A DNA stretch of 64,000 nucleotides, from assembly GCF_021556615.1 (NCBI RefSeq), contig NZ_JAKGGD010000006.1:1-64000 (forward strand), read 5' to 3'. Each line of letters opens with the position of its first letter. The stretch's first letter is position 1. The DNA comes from Paracoccus salsus (GTDB taxonomy: Bacteria > Pseudomonadota > Alphaproteobacteria > Rhodobacterales > Rhodobacteraceae). Positions 40,158-48,804 of this stretch are shown here, piece by piece. A model generated the notes under the pieces. It searched no databases and was not told where the DNA came from. It worked only from the letters and a program-made list of their open reading frames with translations. The translations under genes were made by a program, and so were the position numbers.

Positions 40158-41114
40158 CTATTCGGCGGAGACGCCGACCTCGTCGTAGTAACGCTGCGCA
40201 CCCGGATGGACAGGCACCGGCATGCCCGTCAATGCGTTCTGGACGTCGATGCTGGCGGTCGCGGCGTGCGCGGCCTTCAGTTCGTCCAGGTTCTCGTACA
40301 TCAGCCGGGTCATCGCGTAGGCCAGATCATCACTGACATCGGCGCTGGTCACGAGGAAGTTGATGACCGCGACGGTCGCCACGTCCTCGGTCTGGCCATC
40401 ATAGGTGTCGGCCGGGATCGTCTCGGCCACATACGGGGCGCCCAGCTGGGTCGCGACCTCATCGGGAACAGAGACGACCGTGATCGGGATCGAGGTCGAA
40501 AGGTCCTTCAAGGAGGCGACGCCCAGTCCCGCCGACTGCAAGGTCGCATCCAGCTGGCGGTTCTTCATCAATTCGACCGATTCAGCGAAGGGCAGGTATT
40601 CGACCTTGCCCAGATCGTCATAGGACATGCCCGCGGCGGCCAGGATCGCGCGGGCGTTCAGCTCGGTGCCCGATTTCGGTGCCCCGACCGACAGGGCCTT
40701 GCCCTTCAGGTCCTCAAGCGTCTTGATGCCCGACTCTTCGCTGGCAACGATCTGGATGTAGTTGGGATACATGGCCGAGATGCCGCGCAGCTTTTCCAGC
40801 GGTTGCGGGAATCCTGCCTCGGCGTCGCCTTCGGCGGCCAGCTTGACCGAGTCGCCCAGGGCGATCCCGATCTCACCCTTGCCCTGCTGCAGCAGGTTCA
40901 GGTTCTCGACGCTGGCCTTGGTGGACTGGACCTGGACTTTCGTCCCGGGGATGCCATCCGTGTAGATCTTGGACAGCGCGCCCCCGACCGGATAATAGAC
41001 GCCCGACGTGCCGCCGGTCAGAATGTTGATGAATTGCTGCGCGCTGGCAGCGATCGGCAGCGCGCCAACAGCCAGCGTCGCGAGGACCGCCGCAAACCTG
41101 TTGCGATTGATCAT
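40158..41114 (-). CDS. TAXI-family TRAP solute-binding protein
   Basis: The 318-residue periplasmic protein has a signal peptide ending PIAASA before Gln26 and the TAXI opening FINILTGGTSGVYYPVGGALSKIY. LEDLKGKALSVGAPKSGTELNARAIL and DATLQSAGLGVASLKDLS are binding-domain motifs. TAXI proteins have been tied to glutamate or related acids in a few cases; the ligand here is not known. It is the first gene of the operon, with a strong ribosome binding site GGGAGGGG. Confidence 0.92.
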   Translation of the reverse strand: MINRNRFAAVLATLAVGALPIAASAQQFINILTGGTSGVYYPVGGALSKIYTDGIPGTKVQVQSTKASVENLNLLQQGKGEIGIALGDSVKLAAEGDAEAGFPQPLEKLRGISAMYPNYIQIVASEESGIKTLEDLKGKALSVGAPKSGTELNARAILAAAGMSYDDLGKVEYLPFAESVELMKNRQLDATLQSAGLGVASLKDLSTSIPITVVSVPDEVATQLGAPYVAETIPADTYDGQTEDVATVAVINFLVTSADVSDDLAYAMTRLMYENLDELKAAHAATASIDVQNALTGMPVPVHPGAQRYYDEVGVSAE

Positions 41115-41214
41115 ATTCCCCTCCCTGGGTTCTTTTCTTCCGGCAGGCTAGGCAGCTGTCCTGTGCAGGTCAACGCCGAATATCACGCAGGTGAGATACC
41201 CCTCGACAAGACAA

Positions 41215-41244
41215 GGCGCGGCGGGCATGCCTGCCCGCCGCGCC
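41215..41244 (-). terminator. Terminator after grxD
   Basis: GGCGCGGCGGGCA pairs with TGCCCGCCGCGCC (13 pairs) around GGCA, followed on the minus strand by TTGTCTTGT. It lies about 30 bases past the grxD stop and separates it from the TAXI operon promoter. Confidence 0.75.
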
Positions 41245-41272
41245 TTCCAGGATCAGGCTTTCTGCCTTCCGA

Positions 41273-41635
41273 TCAGGCGTTTGCTTCACGAATCTTGTGT
41301 GCGGCATCCTTGTCGTAGACGACGCCCTGCTGATCGAACAGCTGATCCAGTTCGCCGGAAAGAGTCATCTCGGTGATGATGTCGCAACCGCCGACGAATT
41401 CTCCCTTCACGTAAAGCTGCGGGATCGTCGGCCAGTCCGAGTAATCCTTGATGCCCTGCCGGATCGCGTCATCGGCCAGCACATTCACGTCGCGAAAATC
41501 GACGCCCATGTAGTTCAACACACCCGCGACACGGCTGGAAAATCCGCATTGCGGCATTTCCTTGGTGCCCTTCATGAACAGCACGACATCGGCCGCGTCC
41601 ACAATATCCTTGATCTGGGTGTTCACATCGCTCAT
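41273..41635 (-). CDS. grxD: Monothiol CGFS glutaredoxin GrxD
   Basis: CGFS glutaredoxins carry or relay [2Fe-2S] clusters. The 120-residue protein has the active-site CGFS with Cys30 in FMKGTKEMPQCGFSSRV, the cis-Pro WPTIPQLYV, and the GGCDI glutathione-binding motif. It lies directly downstream of a bolA gene; Grx4 and BolA proteins form a cluster-bridged complex involved in iron signalling, so the pair is functionally coherent. Confidence 0.96.
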   Translation of the reverse strand: MSDVNTQIKDIVDAADVVLFMKGTKEMPQCGFSSRVAGVLNYMGVDFRDVNVLADDAIRQGIKDYSDWPTIPQLYVKGEFVGGCDIITEMTLSGELDQLFDQQGVVYDKDAAHKIREANA

Positions 41636-41705
41636 TGCGTTGGTCCTTTCGGTCGATTGCCCGCGCGGGTGTCGGGCCGAATGCATGTACGGGCAGGGGT
41701 CCCGC

Positions 41706-41948
41706 CTAGTCGGGGGCCTTGGTGGTCAGCGCAAGGGCGTGCAGCGCTCCGGCAGGGCCGTCCATACGGCCTTGCAGCGCAGCATAGACCGCCCGCTGCT
41801 GCTGGACCCGGTTCTTGCCGCGAAAGCTTTCGTCGATGACCTCTGCCGCATAATGGTTTCCGTCACCGGCAAGATCCGTGATCGTGATCTGCGCCTCGGG
41901 GAATGCGGCCCGGATAAGGGCCTCGATGTCGTGGGCTTCCATCGCCAT
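41706..41948 (-). CDS. bolA: BolA-family protein
   Basis: The 80-residue protein has the BolA fold signature: EALIRAAFPEAQITITDLAGDGNHYAAEVI, then VQQQRAVYAALQGRM and the HALALTTKAP end. The His in GDGNHY is the conserved cluster ligand. The start may be 41948 or 41942, two ATGs in frame. It is upstream of grxD, with about 70 bases between them, and is likely co-transcribed. Confidence 0.93.
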   Translation of the reverse strand: MAMEAHDIEALIRAAFPEAQITITDLAGDGNHYAAEVIDESFRGKNRVQQQRAVYAALQGRMDGPAGALHALALTTKAPD

Positions 41949-42063
41949 AGCGCTGTCCTTCTGTCATTGGTTCAGATGTAGGTGAACCGCGATTGACCCG
42001 CAAGGTCGGAGGGCCGACGGGCAGACCGGGATGCGCGTGTCGGAACTCGCAAGGCATTTGTTG

Positions 42064-42077
42064 ATAATCAGTATTAT
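42064..42077. promoter_or_regulatory. Fur-like AT-rich dyad between bolA and the MBL gene
   Basis: ATAAT-CAGT-ATTAT is a perfect 5-bp inverted repeat, within TTGATAATCAGTATTATGG, which loosely resembles iron-regulator boxes. It lies 116 bases from the bolA start and 66 from the MBL gene start. Which regulator binds is unknown. Confidence 0.4.
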
Positions 42078-42100
42078 GGAACGCATTTGAGTCTGGCGCG

Positions 42101-42116
42101 AACATATCCTTATGTT
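42101..42116. promoter_or_regulatory. Operator-like inverted repeat before the MBL gene
   Basis: AACATA-TCCT-TATGTT is a perfect 6-bp inverted repeat, 27 bases before the MBL gene ATG, overlapping where a -10 region would be expected. It is a candidate repressor site, for example of an ArsR-type regulator, by shape only. Confidence 0.4.
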
Positions 42117-42142
42117 AGCATGCGACAAATGGGAGAAAGATC

Positions 42143-43042
42143 ATGCGCTTGAATCGCCGTCATTTCCTGCACACTGCCACAGCTTTCAGCCTGCTGGGAG
42201 GCCGTGCCTGGGCCGCAACCGAGACCCGCTTCGAGGATTTCGTGATCCGCACCGTCTCGGACGGAAAGCTGGTCCTGCCAATCGACTTCCTCATGCCCGA
42301 GGGTGCCGATCAGCAGCAGATCGCATCCTTGCTGCAAGAGGCTGGCGTTTCTGGCGAAACATACGATTCACCTCTGAACCTGACCCTGATGCAGCGTGGC
42401 GAGGACCTGATCCTGTTCGATGCCGGCTCTGGACCAGACTTCATGCCGACCGCCGGACGGCTGCCCGACGCTCTTGCCGCCATGGGAATCGCACCGGACC
42501 AGATCACGCATGTCTTGTTCACCCATGCCCACCCGGATCACATATGGGGCGTCCTCGATGATTTCGACGAACCGATCTTCCGCAACGCACAGCATCTGAT
42601 CAACCGCGTCGAGCGGGATTTCTGGCTTGACCCTGCAACGATGGAAACCATTGACCCATCGCGTCAAACCTTTGTCGCCGGCGCAAGGCGGCGGATCGAG
42701 ACCCTGGGCGACCGATTGGAGGTCTTCGAAGATGGTGACGAGGTTCTGCCGGGCGTTACCGCCTTGATGACTCCGGGTCATACGCCGGGACACACCAGCT
42801 TTGATCTGGCTGGACAGGCGTTCGTGATCGGTGACGCGGTGACCACGCCGCATATGGGTTTTCACCGTCCCGACCTGCCATCCGGCAGCGACCAGAACCC
42901 CGAAAGAGGTGCAGAAACACGGGTCAGCATGCTGACCAGACTGGCCGATTCCGGTGTCGCGGTGGTTGGCTATCATCTGCCCGATGGCGGAATTGGCAAG
43001 GTCGTTCGCGATGGTGACGCGTTTGCGTTCCAGTCCGCCTGA
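42143..43042 (+). CDS. Tat-exported metallo-beta-lactamase-fold hydrolase
   Basis: The 299-residue protein has a Tat signal (NRRHFLHTATAF, cleavage near Ala25) and the MBL metal motif THAHPDHIWG (HxHxDH) at about 131-140, followed by the further ligands in TPGHTPGHTS and GDAVTTP. The fold hydrolyses many substrates; sequence alone does not define which. Two inverted repeats in its promoter suggest regulation. It heads a group with a redoxin, a phosphatase and a phosphatase/sulfurtransferase-like gene. Confidence 0.88.
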   Translation: MRLNRRHFLHTATAFSLLGGRAWAATETRFEDFVIRTVSDGKLVLPIDFLMPEGADQQQIASLLQEAGVSGETYDSPLNLTLMQRGEDLILFDAGSGPDFMPTAGRLPDALAAMGIAPDQITHVLFTHAHPDHIWGVLDDFDEPIFRNAQHLINRVERDFWLDPATMETIDPSRQTFVAGARRRIETLGDRLEVFEDGDEVLPGVTALMTPGHTPGHTSFDLAGQAFVIGDAVTTPHMGFHRPDLPSGSDQNPERGAETRVSMLTRLADSGVAVVGYHLPDGGIGKVVRDGDAFAFQSA

Positions 43043-43125
43043 AAGCCGTCCGCGCTACGATTTCAGGGCTTGTTCCGATCCTCGGCATTTCCGAGACTTG
43101 GCGTCAGGTCAAGAAGGAGGTCGTG

Positions 43126-43680
43126 ATGGCCGTATCCCCGCCCGTCTGTGATTTTGGTGCTCCGTGGCACGATTTCCGACTGCCCGGAACGGATGGTCGG
43201 GACTACGGTCTCGACGACGTGAAAGGTCCGAACGGCACGCTGGTGATGTTCATCTGCAATCACTGCCCTTATGTCCAGTCGGTCATCGACCGGATCGTGC
43301 GCGATGCGCGGGCGATGCAGAGCGCCGGGATCGGCGTGGTGGCGATATCGTCCAATGATGTCGCCGAATATCCTGAGGATGGGCCCCGCCACATGAAGGC
43401 CGAGGCGGACAGGAACGGCTTCACCTTTCCCTATCTCTACGATGAGACGCAGCAGGTCGCGCGCGCCTATGGCGCGGAATGCACGCCAGACTTCTTCGGC
43501 TACAACGCCGATGGCGCGTTGCAGTATCGCGGCCGGTTCGATTCCTCGACCCGGATGGCCGGCCCGCAGGATGCGCGCCCCGAATTGCTGGAGGCGATGT
43601 TGCAGATCGCAGAGACTGGAAAAGGTCCAGAAAAACAAACCGCTTCGATGGGTTGCTCGATAAAGTGGAAGCGCGCATGA
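43126..43680 (+). CDS. Thioredoxin-fold redoxin (AhpC/TSA type)
   Basis: The 184-residue protein resembles thioredoxin-family redoxins with a CNHCPYV active site (Cys44 and Cys47), preceded by the LVMFICNHCPYV strand and followed by GIGVVAISSNDVAEYPEDGP. A lone extra Cys lies near the C-terminus (SMGCSIKWK), the typical family tail. The ATG at 43126 has AAGGAGG upstream. Its stop overlaps the gph start. The substrate is unknown. Confidence 0.85.
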   Translation: MAVSPPVCDFGAPWHDFRLPGTDGRDYGLDDVKGPNGTLVMFICNHCPYVQSVIDRIVRDARAMQSAGIGVVAISSNDVAEYPEDGPRHMKAEADRNGFTFPYLYDETQQVARAYGAECTPDFFGYNADGALQYRGRFDSSTRMAGPQDARPELLEAMLQIAETGKGPEKQTASMGCSIKWKRA

Positions 43681-44357
43681 CCGTCTGCATGGCCCCCTGC
43701 CCGGTCGTCTTCGATCTGGACGGAACGCTGATCGACAGCGCGCCAGATATCCACGCCTGCGTCAATGCCGTGCTCCGGCATCACGGTGTCGCGCCGCTTG
43801 GCCTGGACCGCGTCCGCAGCTTCATCGGCGGAGGCGTGGATGTGCTGTGGACCAAGGTGATCGCGGCGTCCCGCATCGATCCGCGTTTCCGCCGCGACCT
43901 GATCGCCTCTTTCATGACGCGCTATCACCAGGCTACCGCGTTGACGCGGCTGTTTCCAGGCGTGGACGACGTCCTGGGGCTGCTGGCGGATCGCGGACAT
44001 CCGCTGGGGATCTGCACCAACAAGCCGATGGGGCCGACCCGGGCGATTCTTGATCATTTCGGTATCCGGCACCTGTTCGCCACCATCATCGGCGGTGATT
44101 CCGTTTCGGAAAAGAAACCTCATCCGGCCCCGTTGCGCGCCGCGCTGGCGGCACTGGGGGCCAATCCCGACGCTCCGGCGGGCCTTTATGTCGGGGACAG
44201 CGAGTTCGACGCAGCCTGCGCCGCTGCGGTGCCGGTCCCCTTTCTGATCTACAGTCGCGGCTATCGGCTGACCCCGCTGGATCAGTTGACGCATCGCGCG
44301 GCCTTTGACGATTTCACCGACCTGCCCGGATTGGTGGAAAGCGTGGCAATGCCGTGA
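43677..44357 (+). CDS. gph: HAD-family phosphoglycolate phosphatase
   Basis: The 226-residue protein is a class I HAD phosphatase: motif I VVFDLDGTLIDSAPDI (Asp13 and Asp15), motif II in LGICTNKP, the Lys of SEKKPHPAP, and motif IV GDSEFDAACAA. The sequence fits phosphoglycolate phosphatase, which removes 2-phosphoglycolate made during DNA repair or by Rubisco; exact specificity is inferred. It is translationally coupled to the redoxin gene (ATGA). Confidence 0.85.
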   Translation: MTVCMAPCPVVFDLDGTLIDSAPDIHACVNAVLRHHGVAPLGLDRVRSFIGGGVDVLWTKVIAASRIDPRFRRDLIASFMTRYHQATALTRLFPGVDDVLGLLADRGHPLGICTNKPMGPTRAILDHFGIRHLFATIIGGDSVSEKKPHPAPLRAALAALGANPDAPAGLYVGDSEFDAACAAAVPVPFLIYSRGYRLTPLDQLTHRAAFDDFTDLPGLVESVAMP

Positions 44358-44428
44358 TGACCGGGAAACTTGACAATCGGGCCGGAATGGCGGCAATCGG
44401 GCCTCAAGCTTTGTCAGAAAGGCCGGTC

Positions 44429-44857
44429 ATGGATCTGCGTCAGCTCAGCCCGACCCTTGCGGTGTCGCCGCAAATCTGCCCCGAGGATGTGGCCGAACTG
44501 GCGGCCGCCGGGTTCAAGGTGCTTGTCAACAATCGTCCCGACCAAGAGGTCGACGCGCGGATCGACCACGAGGCCATCAGCAAGGCCGCTGAAGCCGCCG
44601 GGATGACCTATCACTACCTGCCGTTCCATCCGGGTGAGATCACGCCCCAGCTGATCACCGAATTTTCGCACGCGACGGCCGGTCGGGGTCCGGTGGTCGC
44701 CTATTGCCGGTCGGGTCATCGCAGCACGGTGTTGTGGGCGCTTAGTCAGGCAGGCAAGCGTCCGGACGTCGAAATCCTCGACGCCGCAAGCAAGGCCGGC
44801 TACGACCTGACGCCGGTGCAGCCCCTTCTGGCCTCGCTTGCCAGCCGCAAGGTCTGA
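44429..44857 (+). CDS. TIGR01244/DUF442-type protein tyrosine-phosphatase-like enzyme
   Basis: The 142-residue protein has the C-x5-R active site Cys93-Arg99 in AYCRSGHRST, preceded by LTVSPQICPEDVAELAAAGFKVLVNNRPD, the family opening. The same domain is fused to an MBL domain in the Blh proteins linked to sulfide detoxification and BigR in other alphaproteobacteria, so the presence of a separate MBL gene 1.4 kb upstream is suggestive. A start at 44354 overlapping gph is possible but the first 25 residues are unconserved. Confidence 0.82.
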   Translation: MDLRQLSPTLAVSPQICPEDVAELAAAGFKVLVNNRPDQEVDARIDHEAISKAAEAAGMTYHYLPFHPGEITPQLITEFSHATAGRGPVVAYCRSGHRSTVLWALSQAGKRPDVEILDAASKAGYDLTPVQPLLASLASRKV

Positions 44858-45153
44858 GGTCGGGCCATGCGCCGGGCCCTCGACCCGGCAACATCGGCCG
44901 AGCTGTTCGGTTCGGCGTCTGTTGGAGCGGGCCAGGGATGAAGCGATCCGGCTCTGACGTCCAGATTTGCGGATGTCCCGGCAGGGTGTGAGCCCGGCGC
45001 CGGTCTTCATCCGGCGCGCCAGGTTGCAAGACCGGACCTGTCGCGTATTCTTGCCGTTCCAACGGCTCGTCCAGGCCACTTTGCGTCAACGACACGTGGC
45101 ATCGGGTTCGAAGGAATCCCCTCCATCCAAGCGTGGGATGAGGCGGCGTTGGT
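44858..45153. other. Gene-poor gap before the ArsC-like gene
   Basis: These 296 bases between converging genes contain no frame with a recognisable protein pattern and no clear terminator or repeat. I see nothing to annotate. Confidence 0.5.
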
Positions 45154-45498
45154 TCAGGCCGGAACCCCCAGCGCCCGTTTGACATTCGCGGTCCAGCCAA
45201 GCAAGCGGTGCTCGCCGGCGACGATGGCCGGACGTTTCATCACGCTGGGTTTCTCGCCCATCATGGCCACAGGGTCGGCGGCGCGCTCTTGTTCGGACAT
45301 GCCGCGCCAGGTCAGGCTGGCGCGATTGACGATCTTCTCGCCAAACTCACCCGTCAGGCGTGTCCGCTCTTCCTCGGACAGGGGCTGTTTCTGGACATCG
45401 CGGAAATCGACCGTCCAGCCGTGTTCCGACAACGCGGCCTGCGCCTTCTGGCAGGTCGAACAATGGGCAAGCCCGTACATGGTCAGCGTCTTGGACAA
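45154..45498 (-). CDS. ArsC/Spx-family thioredoxin-like protein
   Basis: The 114-residue protein begins with a thioredoxin-like strand and active site CSTCQKAQAAL (Cys13 and Cys16), then the ArsC-family DFRDVQKQPLSEEE and the RPAIV segment. It is the short ArsC/YffB/Spx-like type, so arsenate reduction is only one possibility; no other ars genes adjoin. The start is TTG at 45498 because AAGGAG lies eight bases upstream; the next ATG would remove the first strand. Confidence 0.8.
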   Translation of the reverse strand: MSKTLTMYGLAHCSTCQKAQAALSEHGWTVDFRDVQKQPLSEEERTRLTGEFGEKIVNRASLTWRGMSEQERAADPVAMMGEKPSVMKRPAIVAGEHRLLGWTANVKRALGVPA

Positions 45499-45518
45499 TG
45501 CGTGAACTCCTTGACAGG

Positions 45519-45593
45519 TCAGATGAAGGGGACAAACGGAACGCCGCAGGCCGAAAGCGTCAGCAGGGCGGCAATGGCCAGATACAGGCGCAT
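45519..45593 (-). CDS. 24-residue micro-lipoprotein
   Basis: The ATG at 45593, with GGAG seven bases upstream, opens a 24-codon frame: MRLYLAIAALLTLSAC then GVPFVPFI. It is a complete type II signal peptide with lipobox LSAC and only nine residues from the lipidated Cys onward. An in-frame ATG at 45611 would give 30 residues. It sits about 20 bases upstream of the ArsC-like gene in the same direction. Tiny lipoproteins of this shape occur in many proteobacteria; function unknown. Confidence 0.6.
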   Translation of the reverse strand: MRLYLAIAALLTLSACGVPFVPFI

Positions 45594-45652
45594 CCTGGGA
45601 CTCCGTCTCATGGGTGATGCTGTTTATCGACGCCCGGCTGGTTGCAGGCAAA

Positions 45653-46975
45653 TCACAAATCCGCCGTCCGATCAGCATGGTGAAGACTCTTCCGGACCCG
45701 TCGCATCGCCCACCAGACGATCAGAACCGCAATCGGTGTCATCGCCGCGATCAGATATGATTTCTCGATCCCGACGGTTTCGGCAAGCGGATACAGCGCA
45801 TAGGACAAAAGGCCGACCGCATAATAGCTGATCGCGACCACCGACAGGCCTTCGACGGTGTGCTGAAGTCGCAATTGCAGGTCGGCACGCCGGTCCATCC
45901 GCTCAAGCAATTCCTGATTCTGGGCCGATCGCTCGACATCGACCCGCGTGCCCAGCAATTCGCCCGCGCGGGCCGCCCGTTCGACCATGGTCTTCATTCG
46001 CGACTCGTTGGACTTCACCGTCCGCATGGCGGGTTGATAGCGGCGGCGCATGAACTCGGTCAGCATCTGACGCCCCAGAAAGCGGGTCTCGCGCAGCGCG
46101 CTGATGCGGTCCGTCACGATCGCCTCGTAGGCAGCCGTCGCGCCGAACCGGAAAGAGTGCTGGACCGCCTCCGCCTCCAGCTCGGCCGAGACCGACAGCA
46201 GATCATGCAGCAGATCGTCGGCCGGGCGACTGTCGTCGGTCATGCCGTCCACGATCGCCGACAGCCGCGGCTCCAGCTCGTTCAGACGGTGCGACAGGCC
46301 ACGGGCGCGACCCAGCCCCAGCATCGACATCGCGCGATATGTTTCCAGTTCGACGATGCGGTGCACCAGCCGGCCCGTCCGTCCGTCGCCGACACCGGGG
46401 CGCACGAACAGCGCAAACCGCATCCAGCCATCGGCGTCGATCCGGAAATCGCCCGCGATCATGGCGGCCTCCTCCAGCACCCAGACGGCGGTCAGGCTGT
46501 CGCGGGTGAACCAGTCGGAAATCCGCTCCAGTGCCTCGGCCGGGTCGTCGGGCAGCGGCTCGACCTGAACCATGACCGCCGCCACGCGCTTGCCCGGCGC
46601 ATTCAACTGCCATTCCTGGGAGAAGATCGCGGCCGCGCTGGGGTCGAAGGGCCGAATCGGCAGACCAGGCGTGGTGGCCATGTAGGTCACGAATTCGGTG
46701 TGGCTTTCCCATTTCAGCTGGTATCGGCCCAGCTGGCCCTGAAAGTGGCTGTCCTCGGGGTCGGGGCGCGGCCCGCCATGCCGCTGGGTCAGCTCGGTCA
46801 GATGCGCCATGTCCAGCGACCGGTCGCGGTTCGCCGCGTCTCGCGGCTCCTTGAAGGCCACGAAGACGCAGGTCGCCGGTGCCTTGATGCGCGGCGAGGG
46901 CCGCGCATGCAGTTCGTTTACCAGCGCATAGCGCAAGGGATGTTCGGTCGCCGGGCCCAAGCCAGTCTCCTCCAT
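45653..46975 (-). CDS. DUF3422 family membrane protein
   Basis: The 440-residue protein has the DUF3422 features: HPLRYALVNELHARPSP at the N-terminus, HTEFVTYM, SFRFGATAAYEAIV, FLGRQMLTEFMRRRYQPAMRT, a coiled segment (about 335-375) and two C-terminal membrane helices (about 378-425). The family is widespread in alphaproteobacteria with unknown function. The ATG at 46975 is chosen because conservation begins right after it. Confidence 0.88.
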   Translation of the reverse strand: MEETGLGPATEHPLRYALVNELHARPSPRIKAPATCVFVAFKEPRDAANRDRSLDMAHLTELTQRHGGPRPDPEDSHFQGQLGRYQLKWESHTEFVTYMATTPGLPIRPFDPSAAAIFSQEWQLNAPGKRVAAVMVQVEPLPDDPAEALERISDWFTRDSLTAVWVLEEAAMIAGDFRIDADGWMRFALFVRPGVGDGRTGRLVHRIVELETYRAMSMLGLGRARGLSHRLNELEPRLSAIVDGMTDDSRPADDLLHDLLSVSAELEAEAVQHSFRFGATAAYEAIVTDRISALRETRFLGRQMLTEFMRRRYQPAMRTVKSNESRMKTMVERAARAGELLGTRVDVERSAQNQELLERMDRRADLQLRLQHTVEGLSVVAISYYAVGLLSYALYPLAETVGIEKSYLIAAMTPIAVLIVWWAMRRVRKSLHHADRTADL

Positions 46976-47343
46976 CTTCGGCCGCAGAGCGGGATGTCCA
47001 CAATCCCGCCCAGAGCCGCACCGATCAGCCACCCAAAGCCCGACTGCGCCCGAAGCGCCGGCAGCCACACCATCCCCATCGGGAACCGCGCGGCAAACCC
47101 GATCGCCAGGTTCGCGCCAGTGTTCGAGCCACCATCATAGTCACAGCGCCCGGACGGGTCTTGGGTGAAAAGCCGACCGATGACAAGATGTCGCTTCTGG
47201 CCCAGATGATGATCCGCGATCGGAATGGCAATAACGCGACACCCGCATCGCCGTGCCCCGCAGCGGGATGGGTCACGTGCCGCGAGTCGCGGCAGGAAAC
47301 AGGCGGGCCGCCCCAAGGCAGCCCGCCATACGCAGCATGGCAA
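46918..47343 (-). pseudogene. Possible remnant of a small envelope protein gene
   Basis: This minus-strand frame contains a protein-like stretch (CRVIAIPIADHHLGQKRHLV, then ANLAIGFAARFPMGMVWLPA, then FGWLIGAALGGIVDIPLC), but its upstream part lacks a credible start and its end overlaps the first codons of the DUF3422 gene in another frame. A frame switch near 47250 could supply a start. It may be a decayed gene or a false frame in GC-rich DNA. Low confidence. Confidence 0.3.
47296..47327 (-). terminator. Terminator of the pnt operon
   Basis: GGCGGGC-TGCC pairs with GGCG-GCCCGCC around TTGG on the minus strand, followed by TGTTTC. It begins 22 bases after the pntB stop. Confidence 0.65.
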
Positions 47344-47348
47344 CCCGG

Positions 47349-48791
47349 TTATTCCAGCAGCGGCAGCAGCTTGTTCACCGAATCCTTGGCGTCGCCATAG
47401 AACATCCGCGTGTTGTCCTTGAAGAACAGCGGGTTCTCGATGCCCGAATAGCCGGTGCCCTGGCCGCGCTTGCTGACGAAGACCTGCTTGGCCTTCCAGA
47501 CCTCCAGCACCGGCATGCCGGCGATGGGGCTGTTCGGATCGTCCTGCGCGGCCGGGTTCACGATGTCGTTCGACCCGATGATGATGACGACGTCGGTCGA
47601 GGGGAAATCGTCGTTGATCTCGTCCATTTCCAGCACGATGTCGTAGGGCACCTTCGCCTCGGCCAGCAGCACGTTCATGTGGCCGGGAAGGCGACCGGCG
47701 ACCGGGTGGATCGCGAACCGCACCTCCTTGCCCGCCGCGCGCAGCTTGCGCGTCAACTCGCTGACCGCCGACTGCGCCTGCGCGACGGCCATGCCGTAGC
47801 CCGGTACGATCACGACGCTGTCGGCGTCGTTCAGGGCGGCTGCCACGCCATCGGCGTCGATGGCGATCTGTTCACCCTCGATCTCGGCCGCCGGTCCACT
47901 GTCGCCGCCGAACCCGCCCAGGATCACCGACACGAAATGCCGGTTCATCGCCTTGCACATGATATAGCTGAGAATCGCACCCGATGACCCGACCAGCGCA
48001 CCGGTCACGATCAGCAAGTCGTTGCCAAGCGTGAAGCCGATCGCGGCGGCGGCCCAGCCCGAATAGCTGTTCAGCATCGACACCACCACCGGCATGTCGG
48101 CGCCGCCGATGCCCATGATCAGGTGATAGCCGATGAAGAACGCCAGCAGCGCCACCAGGATCAGCCAGAACACGCCGGAACCGGCACCGGTGAAATAGAG
48201 GATGCCGAACAGCAAGGACAGGCCGAGCGCGCTTGCGTTCAGCATGTGCCCGCCCGGCAGCTTCTTGGGCTTGCCATCGACCCTGCCCGACAGCTTGGCG
48301 AATGCCACGACCGAGCCGGTAAAGGTCACCGCACCGATGAAGATGCCAAGGAACACCTCGATCTTCAGCATGGCAATCTCGGCCGGTGTCTTGTGTGCCA
48401 GCACCGCCGCGAAGCCCTCGAACTCGTGCAGCGCGCCCTCGGCCTTGATGCGCAGCACGCGCGCCAGTTCGATCTGCGCGTTGAAGCCGACAAAGACGGC
48501 GGCAAGACCGACAAGGCTGTGCATCGCGGCGACAAGCTGCGGCATCTCGGTCATCTGGACGCGCTTGGCGACCACCCAGCCGACCGCGCCGCCGATGGCG
48601 ATCATGATCACCGACAGGAACCAGTTGCCTGCGCCCGGCCCGAACAGCGTGGCCAGCACGGCAAGCGCCATCCCGGCGATGCCGTACCAGATCGCGCGCT
48701 TGGCGCTTTCCTGACCGGACAACCCCCCCAGCGCGAGGATGAACAGGATCGCGGCAACCACATATGCGGCAGTGGTGAATCCGTATTCCAT
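47349..48791 (-). CDS. pntB: NAD(P) transhydrogenase beta subunit PntB
   Basis: PntB holds half of the proton channel and the NADP-binding domain of the proton-translocating transhydrogenase that makes NADPH. The 480-residue protein has about nine membrane helices (about 5-270) and the NADP domain with [53 protein letters not shown] and the [16 protein letters not shown] lid. It is 13 bases downstream of pntA. Confidence 0.97.
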   Translation of the reverse strand: MEYGFTTAAYVVAAILFILALGGLSGQESAKRAIWYGIAGMALAVLATLFGPGAGNWFLSVIMIAIGGAVGWVVAKRVQMTEMPQLVAAMHSLVGLAAVFVGFNAQIELARVLRIKAEGALHEFEGFAAVLAHKTPAEIAMLKIEVFLGIFIGAVTFTGSVVAFAKLSGRVDGKPKKLPGGHMLNASALGLSLLFGILYFTGAGSGVFWLILVALLAFFIGYHLIMGIGGADMPVVVSMLNSYSGWAAAAIGFTLGNDLLIVTGALVGSSGAILSYIMCKAMNRHFVSVILGGFGGDSGPAAEIEGEQIAIDADGVAAALNDADSVVIVPGYGMAVAQAQSAVSELTRKLRAAGKEVRFAIHPVAGRLPGHMNVLLAEAKVPYDIVLEMDEINDDFPSTDVVIIIGSNDIVNPAAQDDPNSPIAGMPVLEVWKAKQVFVSKRGQGTGYSGIENPLFFKDNTRMFYGDAKDSVNKLLPLLE

Positions 48792-48804
48792 ATGCCCTCC
48801 TCCC

